Of a stretch of DNA of 8,835 bases, positions 1-5,211 are shown piece by piece. Each line of letters starts with the position of its first letter. Positions within the stretch are counted from its first letter, which is position 1. The translations under genes and the position numbers were made by a program. This DNA comes from Candidatus Aenigmatarchaeota archaeon. Lineage in GTDB: Archaea; Aenigmatarchaeota; Aenigmatarchaeia; Aenigmatarchaeales; Aenigmatarchaeaceae. Below the pieces are notes generated by a model that had not been told where the DNA came from, searched no databases, and saw only the letters and a list, made by a program, of their open reading frames with translations. Where the stretch lies: positions 324 through 9,158 of the forward strand of contig WVXN01000042.1 in the NCBI GenBank assembly GCA_011773475.1, in the 5' to 3' direction.

Positions 1-260
1 TCCTTACTCAAAGCTCCAAAACTCATTGCAGGAATTAATATTGGCATAGATATTTTCAGAGGTTGTTTAGAGTTTTTTCCTATAATTGTTTCAGTTATAA
101 TTTCTTTTCTATAATAATCTATTGGTCTTTTTTTAAGTTGAGCAGGAATAAAAACTAAATCATCAAAATTAATTTTGCCTAGTTTGTTTGATCTTCCTCC
201 AGAAACAAGAGGTTTTCCTCTTGCTGCTCTCAACTTTATTTCAGCTACCCATTTCTCCAT
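1..260 (-). CDS. gltB: FMN-binding glutamate synthase domain protein, N-terminal part (runs off the left edge)
   Basis: The minus-strand frame opens with ATG at 260-258 and stays open for 86 codons to the window edge. The translation starts MEKWVAEIKLRAARGKPLVS, contains DDLVFIPAQLKKRPIDYY, and ends at the edge with PILIPAMSFGALSKE. The last two stretches match the entry to the FMN-binding TIM barrel of archaeal-type glutamate synthase (Glu_synthase family), where 'xPAQLxxRPxDYxxxxI' precedes 'MSFGALSKEA'. That enzyme makes glutamate from 2-oxoglutarate and glutamine-derived ammonia using reduced FMN and an Fe-S cluster. There is no N-terminal ferredoxin or amidotransferase domain before the barrel, so this is the stand-alone synthase domain version. 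The start is supported by a Shine-Dalgarno GGTGAT just upstream. The catalytic and Fe-S residues lie outside the window. It is divergent from trxB. Alternative: another FMN oxidoreductase of the same superfamily. Confidence 0.85.
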   Translation of the reverse strand, partial: MEKWVAEIKLRAARGKPLVSGGRSNKLGKINFDDLVFIPAQLKKRPIDYYRKEIITETIIGKNSKQPLKISMPILIPAMSFGALSK

Positions 261-263
261 AAA

Positions 264-269
264 ATCACC
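264..269 (-). promoter_or_regulatory. Shine-Dalgarno site of the glutamate synthase gene
   Basis: On the minus strand GGTGAT ends 3 nt before the ATG at 260. It matches the complement of the archaeal 16S rRNA 3' end (anti-SD core CACCUCC). It supports this ATG and implies a leadered mRNA for this gene, unlike the leaderless pattern of most other starts in the window. Confidence 0.6.
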
Positions 270-319
270 AATATAATATAATATTAAGAATTTAAAAATT
301 ATATAATATAAGTGGTTTC
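270..319. promoter_or_regulatory. Divergent promoter region between glutamate synthase and trxB
   Basis: This stretch is almost pure A+T. On the plus strand TTTAAAAAT (291-299) centres about 25 nt before the trxB ATG, the expected distance for an archaeal box A driving a leaderless transcript. On the minus strand the same segment reads TATATAATTTTTAAATT (about 290-306). That would place a start site near 270-278, leaving room for the GGTGAT leader of the glutamate synthase gene. The two promoters therefore overlap physically. Confidence 0.55.
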
Positions 320-1273
320 ATGGAAACATATGATATTATTATTGTTGGTGGAGGTCCAGCAGCCTTAACTGCTGGTTTGTATGCTGCTAGAAGAAATCTT
401 AAAACTTTGATTCTCAGTGAAACTTTAGGAGGTCAAATGGCACTAGCACATGTAGTAGAGAATTATCCAGGAGTAGAGGCAATATCAGGAATGGAATTAG
501 CTGAAAAAATGAAAAAACAAGCAGAAAAATTTGGTTGTGAATTCAAACTAGCAAAAGTAGGTGGTTTGGAATTAAAGGGCGAAATAAAAAAAGTGAAAAC
601 ACCCGAAAAAGAGTATTCATCTAAAATTGTTATAATTGCAACAGGAAGTCACTATAGAAGGTTAAAGGTTGAAGGTGAGGACAAATTCATAGGAAAAGGA
701 GTTTCTTATTGTGCAACATGTGATTTGCCATTATTTAAAGATAAAAAGGTCGCTATTATTGGAGGTTCTGATTCTGCTGTTACTGCTGCTATGTATGCAA
801 GTGAAATTGCTTCTGAAACATTCCTTATACATAGAAGAGATAAACTAAGAGCTGAAGAAGTAACTCAAGAAAAACTTAAAAAGACTCCAGTTAAAATCAT
901 ATGGAATTCTGTTATTGAAAAAGTAGAAGGAGATAAGTTTGTTAATAAAGTTATAATTAAAAATGTGAAAACAAATGAAACTCAAGAACTACAACTAGAC
1001 GGAATTTTCATAGAAATAGGAGAAATACCAACAACAGAAATTGTTAAAGCTGCTGGAGTAGAAGTTAATGAAAAGAATTTTGTAATAGTTAATGATAAAT
1101 TTGAAACTAATATACCTGGAGTTTATGCTGTCGGAGATGTTACTGGTTCTTTTGCACAAATAATTGTTGCTGCTGCAGAGGGTGCTGAAGCTGCTACTAA
1201 TGCTTATTTATATCTTAAAGGAGGATTTTACGGAGAAAGAAAGCCAGCTGATTACGGAGAGAAGAAAAAATGA
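320..1273 (+). CDS. trxB: Thioredoxin reductase (NADPH-type flavoprotein)
   Basis: This 317-aa protein has the full thioredoxin reductase architecture at the usual family length. An N-terminal FAD dinucleotide fold carries GGGPAALTAGLYAARR (residues 10-25). The redox-active CATC is at C131/C134. The NADPH fold has IGGSDSAVTAA (from about 146), followed by HRRDKLRA (171-178), whose arginines normally bind the 2'-phosphate of NADPH, so NADPH use is likely. The FAD-contacting GVYAVGDVTG lies near 267-276. It should be cytoplasmic and reduce thioredoxin or glutaredoxin-like proteins. The family's third glycine of the NADPH motif is Ser150 here. The start is supported by a TTTAAA box about 25 nt upstream. 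The stop overlaps the next start (ATGA), suggesting co-transcription with the small membrane protein that follows. The partner thioredoxin is not in the window. Confidence 0.95.
   Translation: METYDIIIVGGGPAALTAGLYAARRNLKTLILSETLGGQMALAHVVENYPGVEAISGMELAEKMKKQAEKFGCEFKLAKVGGLELKGEIKKVKTPEKEYSSKIVIIATGSHYRRLKVEGEDKFIGKGVSYCATCDLPLFKDKKVAIIGGSDSAVTAAMYASEIASETFLIHRRDKLRAEEVTQEKLKKTPVKIIWNSVIEKVEGDKFVNKVIIKNVKTNETQELQLDGIFIEIGEIPTTEIVKAAGVEVNEKNFVIVNDKFETNIPGVYAVGDVTGSFAQIIVAAAEGAEAATNAYLYLKGGFYGERKPADYGEKKK
1256..1260 (+). promoter_or_regulatory. Internal Shine-Dalgarno for the gene at 1270
   Basis: GGAGA lies inside the end of trxB, 9 nt before the ATG at 1270. It suits translation of a downstream cistron in a shared mRNA, where a leaderless start is impossible. 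Confidence 0.45.
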
Positions 1274-1704
1274 AGAAAACAACTAAAAAACAGATTTTTG
1301 CTATTTTCATAATACTTGCTTTTTTAGGAAGTGGTTTAATTGGTGCAGTATTATATACGAATCCTTCTCAAAATCAAGTACAAGCTGATTGGGCAGTAGT
1401 ATTAGGTATAGTTATATTTAATGAATTACAACCTATACCAGCTGGTGTTGGTATTACAAATGAAACAAGAGCTAAGTTATTTACACTTAATTCTGATGGT
1501 GTAATTTTTAAAACTGGAGAAGAATCTGCCACTTTAGGAGAATTCTTTGAAATATGGGATGAGAATTTTAATAATACTTGCATATTAGAATATTGTAACA
1601 ATGAAAATCATTCTATGAGAATGTATGTTAATGATGTAGAGAATTTTCAATATGAACTTTATACAATTAAGAATAGAGACAGAATACTGATTGATTACAG
1701 ATGA
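1270..1704 (+). CDS. Small membrane-anchored extracytoplasmic protein, degenerate relative of a His-rich archaeal family
   Basis: This 144-aa protein has a lysine-rich start (MKKTTKKQ) and one hydrophobic segment at about 8-29, so it is an N-terminally anchored or secreted protein with an outside domain. The soluble part has IPAGVGI (56-62), SDGVIF (75-80), TLGEFFEIWDENFNN (88-102), cysteines C104 and C109, MYVNDVENFQYE (118-129) and DRILIDY (137-143). From memory, this order matches an uncharacterised archaeal family with an H-rich strand, 'IPANIGI', 'LHTHDxxGxIHIE', 'TLGxFFxIWG' and 'MxVNG'. Here the His positions appear replaced (DWAVVLGI, LFTLNSDGVIF), leaving one His at 114. The ATGA overlap with trxB and the Cys pair suggest a thiol-redox or envelope role, but function is unknown. 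Its stop codon lies inside the first tRNA-like repeat module. Confidence 0.75.
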   Translation: MKKTTKKQIFAIFIILAFLGSGLIGAVLYTNPSQNQVQADWAVVLGIVIFNELQPIPAGVGITNETRAKLFTLNSDGVIFKTGEESATLGEFFEIWDENFNNTCILEYCNNENHSMRMYVNDVENFQYELYTIKNRDRILIDYR

Positions 1705-1736
1705 TGCGGTAGTTCGAATCCCGGTCGGCGCATCAT
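1701..1736 (+). repeat. tRNA-3'-end-like repeat, copy A
   Basis: Positions 1713-1736 (24 nt) are identical to 2120-2143. Read as tRNA, the segment gives T-loop TTCGAAT, 3' T-stem strand CCCGG, 3' acceptor strand TCGGCGC and discriminator A, then TCAT. There is no encoded CCA, as is common in archaea. The 5' T-stem strand (expected CCGGG) is absent (GGTAG instead), as are the D and anticodon arms, so this is a fragment and not a gene. The copy is bounded by a perfect 8-bp inverted repeat, ATGATGCG (1701-1708) and CGCATCAT (1729-1736). It overlaps the stop codon of the preceding gene. Likely origins are an attachment-site scar of a tRNA-targeting element or a tRNA-derived dispersed repeat. The repeat itself is certain; the origin is inferred. 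Confidence 0.85.
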
Positions 1737-1758
1737 ATCTCGCTACATCCGATCGGGA
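1719..1758 (+). other. GC-rich stem-loop on repeat copy A
   Basis: TCCCGGTCGG (1719-1728) can pair with CCGATCGGGA (1749-1758): 10 bp including one G-T wobble, with a 20-nt loop. The left arm is part of the repeat and the right arm is outside it. It stands out in an AT-rich setting. It may be a 3' RNA structure of the upstream operon. No T-run follows directly, so a bacterial-style terminator is not supported. Confidence 0.5.
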
Positions 1759-1764
1759 GAGAAG

Positions 1765-1773
1765 ATAATTTAA
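1765..1773 (+). promoter_or_regulatory. TATA-like box of the 104-aa membrane protein gene
   Basis: ATAATTTAA is centred about 28 nt before the ATG at 1797, consistent with a leaderless archaeal promoter. The same nine bases occur at the matching place downstream of repeat copy B. Confidence 0.55.
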
Positions 1774-1796
1774 GAGGGTAATTCTAAATTCTAGAT

Positions 1797-2111
1797 ATGA
1801 ACCTAAAACAATTCCTGAAGCCAGACTGGAGAAAGATTGTCTTATTCTTAATCTTTATGTTTTTATTCACATTAATTAGTGTTTTCACTAATCCAGAAGA
1901 CATATTATCTTTTATCCTAAGTTGGATACTTGGTCAACCTATGGTAACAATCTTTTTTGTTCAAGCACTATTATTTGGAGGTATACCTCAATATTTAATT
2001 ACAGATAATTTTTGGATATTAGTGGGTGGCATTTCTACACAAATTTATCATTACATCCTCTCCTGCCTCATAGTCTGGATTTATGATAAGATGAAAAAGA
2101 GAAAACGATAA
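1797..2111 (+). CDS. Small multi-pass membrane protein of unknown function
   Basis: This 104-aa protein begins with a basic segment, MNLKQFLKPDWRKI. A hydrophobic stretch at about 14-30 and further apolar stretches at about 36-62 and 70-95 follow, then a basic tail (KMKKRKR). Three to four membrane segments are likely, with both ends probably cytoplasmic if the count is even. The 'FLKPDWRKIVLF' opening resembles small membrane proteins I recall as recurrent in DPANN archaea, but no function is known to me. It is a single-gene unit: a TATA-like box about 28 nt upstream supports this start, and the tRNA-3'-end-like repeats lie immediately on both sides. If those are attachment sites, this gene is the only cargo of a 407-bp unit. 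No enzyme motif is visible. Confidence 0.7.
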   Translation: MNLKQFLKPDWRKIVLFLIFMFLFTLISVFTNPEDILSFILSWILGQPMVTIFFVQALLFGGIPQYLITDNFWILVGGISTQIYHYILSCLIVWIYDKMKKRKR

Positions 2112-2113
2112 TT

Positions 2114-2143
2114 ATGATATTCGAATCCCGGTCGGCGCATCAT
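2114..2143 (+). repeat. tRNA-3'-end-like repeat, copy B
   Basis: The 24 nt at 2120-2143 are identical to copy A (1713-1736), again reading as T-loop, 3' T-stem strand, 3' acceptor strand and discriminator. The 5' side is shorter than in copy A. ATGAT (2114-2118) is one base from the 24-mer, whereas copy A has seven bases (GCGGTAG) there. ATGAT still pairs with the terminal ATCAT (2139-2143). It begins 2 nt after the stop codon of the membrane protein gene. The two 24-mers are 407 bp apart start to start, in direct orientation. Confidence 0.85.
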
Positions 2144-2158
2144 CTTCTTGACCGGGAT
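2125..2158 (+). other. GC-rich stem-loop on repeat copy B
   Basis: ATCCCGGTC (2125-2133) and GACCGGGAT (2150-2158) form a perfect 9-bp inverted repeat around 16 nt, extendable inward by two G-T wobbles. The right arm differs in sequence from the right arm at copy A, yet both pair with the same left arm, so the structure is kept while the sequence changes. Confidence 0.55.
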
Positions 2159-2164
2159 GAGGGA

Positions 2165-2173
2165 ATAATTTAA
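2165..2173 (+). promoter_or_regulatory. TATA-like box of the 315-aa protein gene
   Basis: ATAATTTAA (continuing AAAAG) is centred about 30 nt before the ATG at 2199. It supports that start and a very short or absent leader. Confidence 0.55.
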
Positions 2174-2198
2174 AAAGTTTTCTTACCAAAGAAGAAAT

Positions 2199-3146
2199 AT
2201 GAAATTAACAAAAGATGTAAAATTTCATCAGGAAAGAAAACCTCATGGTTATTCTGCATTAACCTCTTTACTGAATTATAATTCTGTTGATTTGACTCCC
2301 GAAGATATTCATTCCTTATTAACTCCTGAAGAAAAGAAAGCTAATTTATTGACACCTGAAGAAATCGCAAACATTACTTTACGGATTTTGAGAAAGCAGC
2401 AGAAAGAAATGAACACACTTTTAGTTTATGAACCGTCACATTTGTTAGATGCAGTTGTAAGCGGCTATGCACCACCGAGCAATAAACTTAGAAAGAAATA
2501 TGAGGATGTTGGTTATAATTTCGTTATTGAGGCTAATATTCGAGCAGTTACAGCTTTTAACCCCCCTGCTGAAAAAATGGGATTACCTAAACATATTACT
2601 GACAATGAATATTTGAAAATCTCTGAAAATAAGATATTAGAAACTCGTAGAGAAATTAAAGAAGATAGAAGGTCTAGAGAAAAAATCTATTTTGGAGAAG
2701 CTTGGGTTGAAAAGTTATTAACTGATATAGAGGAGATTAGGTCTTTACGTTTAGGCAGAGTTTTGGCATTTCGTTCCCATAATGAATTTTTAGATGCTTT
2801 AGGTGGTGTTAAGCATGAAGTGTCGAAACTTAAAGAATTTGTTGAAAATGGTGGAGAATGGTGGAGAGGTACTGTGGAGTATGAAGATTTAAGAGATTTT
2901 ATAAATTTTGATAGAATGGCTTTGACATTTTCTCCTCCTTTCATAGACATACCTTTCGAAGCTAAAGATGGTATTATTCGTTCTTATGAACTTTTAAGTA
3001 GATTCGAATCATTTGAAAGAGATTTAGTGCCAAATAAAGAGTTAACTACAAGAGAATTTTCATGGGATTTTTATAGAGGTATAGGAGTTCATACCCTTTC
3101 ATTAAAAGATTCTAGAGATAAGAGAGGTTGGGTATGGTCTCCATGA
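2199..3146 (+). CDS. Unrecognised 315-aa soluble protein; N-terminus weakly like a C39-type papain-like fold
   Basis: I do not recognise this protein. It has no signal peptide or membrane segment and is rich in charged residues, especially across 135-190, so it is probably cytoplasmic. The N-terminus, KFHQERKPHGYSALTSLLNY (8-27) followed by SVDLTPEDIHSLL, resembles the start of C39-like cysteine peptidases (Q....CGxAxLxMLLNYxG...). There is no Cys where the nucleophile would be (HGYSAL instead), so if related it is a non-catalytic version. Residues 32-56 hold three LTPE[DE] units about 9-10 residues apart (32, 41/42 and 51/52), a small internal repeat. Trp- and Arg-rich segments follow (GGEWWRG, RDKRGWVWSP at the end). 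A TATA-like box about 30 nt upstream supports the start. It lies downstream of repeat copy B and converges on the beta-propeller gene with a 28-nt gap. It may be accessory cargo. Confidence 0.7.
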   Translation: MKLTKDVKFHQERKPHGYSALTSLLNYNSVDLTPEDIHSLLTPEEKKANLLTPEEIANITLRILRKQQKEMNTLLVYEPSHLLDAVVSGYAPPSNKLRKKYEDVGYNFVIEANIRAVTAFNPPAEKMGLPKHITDNEYLKISENKILETRREIKEDRRSREKIYFGEAWVEKLLTDIEEIRSLRLGRVLAFRSHNEFLDALGGVKHEVSKLKEFVENGGEWWRGTVEYEDLRDFINFDRMALTFSPPFIDIPFEAKDGIIRSYELLSRFESFERDLVPNKELTTREFSWDFYRGIGVHTLSLKDSRDKRGWVWSP

Positions 3147-3174
3147 AAGGAAGAGGGTTAAGGGAGAAAACGAA

Positions 3175-5145
3175 TTATCTATAAGGAGTAGGATAATATC
3201 CTACAGACTCATAAGGAAGCTCTATTTTATTAATCTCATCTAAATCATCCAAATCATTCATTTTTATCATTTTTTTAGATATTGTATAAAGTATATCATC
3301 CATGTACAATGATCTTTCTACAGCATAAGGAGAAGAATAATAATAACCGCTTTTCAAAAGACCTTCTTCATCTGCATGACCTACTCTACCTTTAACTACA
3401 AGCCCATTTTCTAATGAAATATCAATTACATAAGCTCCTTGCCAAACAAACTGTCCACTCATGCTAGGTGGAATACCTTGTGGATATTGTTCTTCATTAA
3501 TTTCTGCAAGTTTGATTGGTATAACAAGCAGATTCTTAGACCTGCTGAACAAGAATGCTTTATGATCTCTTAATACATATGAATCAGTTCCTCTATCACC
3601 TATTTCAAGTTTTGATACTTCTTTTGGCATTGTAACATCACTAACATCAAACAAAGATAATTTTATTCCTTGATACCAAGAAAAGTCTCCACTTTCAGCT
3701 GCTATAGTTTCCTTACCCACACCTATTATGTGGTCTTCATCATAAGGATGAAGATAATCTGAGTATCCTGGTATTTTTAGTTTTCCAAGAACTTTTGGAT
3801 TAAAAGGATCTGCTAGATCTATCACAAACAAAGGATCAACTTTTCTAAATGTAACAAGATAACATCTATCACCCATGAATCTTGCAGAATATATTCTTTC
3901 TCCAGGAGCTAAATCTTCTAGTCTACCAACAGTATTAAGATTACTATCAAGAACATAAACATTGTTTGTGGATGTTGCCTGACTTGCAGTTCTTGCCACA
4001 CGTCCGATTGTTGTTGCAATTCTGAAGTATCCATTAAATTCGTCCATTGAGAATTGATTCAAAACATTTCCTGGAACTTTTCCTTCAGCTTTATATTCCA
4101 CATTTCCATCCTTTACAGCAATTTTATGAACAATAGTTTTTTCACTTGTTTCTATTTCAGGTATGTAACTGTATGTAGTTTGAGTAAGATAAATGTTATT
4201 TAGAGAAACAAATATGTTTTGTGTATCTCCTGTAAGAAATGTTTTACTTTTTATATCTTCGTTGTCATTTTGTGTGTTTACTGATGTTATTATTGTCATT
4301 CTGTAAGATCGGTCAGGAATATCAAAATAATATATATCATCACAATCACAAACAGGCTCGATTTGAGTTCCGACTTTCATTTCAGGGATTTTTATATCCT
4401 CTTCTACTTGATAGTAAACCGGTTGATTCACTATAACATAAACATAATCTCCTATCATTCTTGAATTAAAGTAACTACCATCTAAAGAAACATCTCTCTT
4501 TATTTGTGGATTTCCTCTGTCAGAGATATCATAAACCTTAATAAATGTTCCTGAACTATAATAACTTCCACCTGTAGAACCAAAAACAACTAATTTGTCT
4601 TTATTTATGAATATTTCTGTTGGATAGCCACTTAACTGAATTTCAGATAATATTTCAGCATTTTCAGGTGGAAATGCATCAACAATAACAATTTTTTTTC
4701 CAGAAACCACATATATATATTTTCCATCGTTTTTTACAATATCAGCCTCATCAACACCCTCTACTTGAATGTTTGTTGTTGAATATTCACCAGCCTCTAA
4801 AGACTTTCCAGCAAGTCCAGTTGTTGCTATAGCTGCTTGACTTTCCATTGCCATTGATGGTGCAGCAGCACTTCCAACAGCAGCCAGAGGTGCCATAAAT
4901 GGTACAGCTAAAACATCTTCCCATCCCATCTCCTCAGTACTCTTCCGAGATGCTTCAATATTTGTTTTTACAAAAGTCTTTAATTCATCACACGAGGAGA
5001 ATTTTTCTAATTCACCAGCTCCAATTTCTTGTCCCATTGCAGCATACACAATTTCAGGTTCCTCAATAATAATAAAAATACCAATAAAGGAAAGCGTCAT
5101 TATTACTAAAACCGAAATTGCCACATATCTGTTTCTTATTTCCAT
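3175..5145 (-). CDS. Secreted, membrane-anchored beta-propeller protein (WD40-like, COG4880/Beta_propel type)
   Basis: This 656-aa protein has an uncleaved signal or anchor helix at about 7-27. An Ala-rich linker follows (about 80-118), then YSTTNIQVEGVDEADIVKND and GKYIYVVSGKKIVIVDA (121-157), the hallmark opening of the archaeal 'secreted protein containing C-terminal beta-propeller domain'. Blade-like repeats of the type 'V.DLSDP..P..LG.L.IPGYSDYLHPYDEDHIIGVG' run to the C-terminus, which keeps ISLENGLVVKGRVGH and SLYMDDILYTIS. Length and order fit the family, whose biochemical role is unknown; a cell-surface binding or protease-inhibitor-like role has only been guessed. A CDCDD cluster near residues 241-246 is a possible metal or disulfide site. 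The TATA box about 29 nt upstream supports this ATG and separate transcription from alaS. Confidence 0.9.
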   Translation of the reverse strand: MEIRNRYVAISVLVIMTLSFIGIFIIIEEPEIVYAAMGQEIGAGELEKFSSCDELKTFVKTNIEASRKSTEEMGWEDVLAVPFMAPLAAVGSAAAPSMAMESQAAIATTGLAGKSLEAGEYSTTNIQVEGVDEADIVKNDGKYIYVVSGKKIVIVDAFPPENAEILSEIQLSGYPTEIFINKDKLVVFGSTGGSYYSSGTFIKVYDISDRGNPQIKRDVSLDGSYFNSRMIGDYVYVIVNQPVYYQVEEDIKIPEMKVGTQIEPVCDCDDIYYFDIPDRSYRMTIITSVNTQNDNEDIKSKTFLTGDTQNIFVSLNNIYLTQTTYSYIPEIETSEKTIVHKIAVKDGNVEYKAEGKVPGNVLNQFSMDEFNGYFRIATTIGRVARTASQATSTNNVYVLDSNLNTVGRLEDLAPGERIYSARFMGDRCYLVTFRKVDPLFVIDLADPFNPKVLGKLKIPGYSDYLHPYDEDHIIGVGKETIAAESGDFSWYQGIKLSLFDVSDVTMPKEVSKLEIGDRGTDSYVLRDHKAFLFSRSKNLLVIPIKLAEINEEQYPQGIPPSMSGQFVWQGAYVIDISLENGLVVKGRVGHADEEGLLKSGYYYSSPYAVERSLYMDDILYTISKKMIKMNDLDDLDEINKIELPYESVGYYPTPYR

Positions 5146-5168
5146 AAAGAAACTTTAATAAAACCTAC

Positions 5169-5179
5169 TTAAATATATA
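5169..5179 (-). promoter_or_regulatory. TATA box of the beta-propeller gene
   Basis: On the minus strand TATATATTTAA is centred about 29 nt before the ATG at 5145. It lies in the 66-nt gap after alaS and gives a leaderless or nearly leaderless transcript. Confidence 0.6.
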
Positions 5180-5211
5180 GTTGATTATTTTCGGTTTTCA
5201 CCTAAGATTTT

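Noticed and set aside
1374..1601. Minus-strand 75-codon open frame opposite the 144-aa gene
   Set aside because: It is a shadow of the plus-strand gene, which has a ribosome site, operon overlap and recognisable conserved blocks.
1690..1740. Complete tRNA gene ending in the copy A repeat
   Set aside because: The bases before the T-loop (GGTAG) do not pair with CCCGG, and the upstream sequence is the coding end of the 144-aa protein. No D or anticodon arm can be drawn.
1719..1758. Bacterial-type intrinsic terminator
   Set aside because: The GC-rich hairpin is not followed by a T-run; purine-rich sequence and then the next gene's TATA box come next.
1713..1800. Split or circularly permuted tRNA, as known in some archaea
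   Set aside because: A 3' half needs the 5' T-stem strand, which is missing in both copies, and no GCGCCGA 5' acceptor partner follows downstream as a permuted gene would require.
1701..2143. CRISPR array
   Set aside because: There are only two repeat copies, 407 bp apart, with a coding gene between them. There are no regularly spaced short repeats.
5146..5211. Frameshift explaining the short AlaRS
   Set aside because: Only 66 nt separate the alaS stop from the next start, and they hold an AT-rich promoter. There is no room for a C-Ala domain, and the end fits a natural short form.
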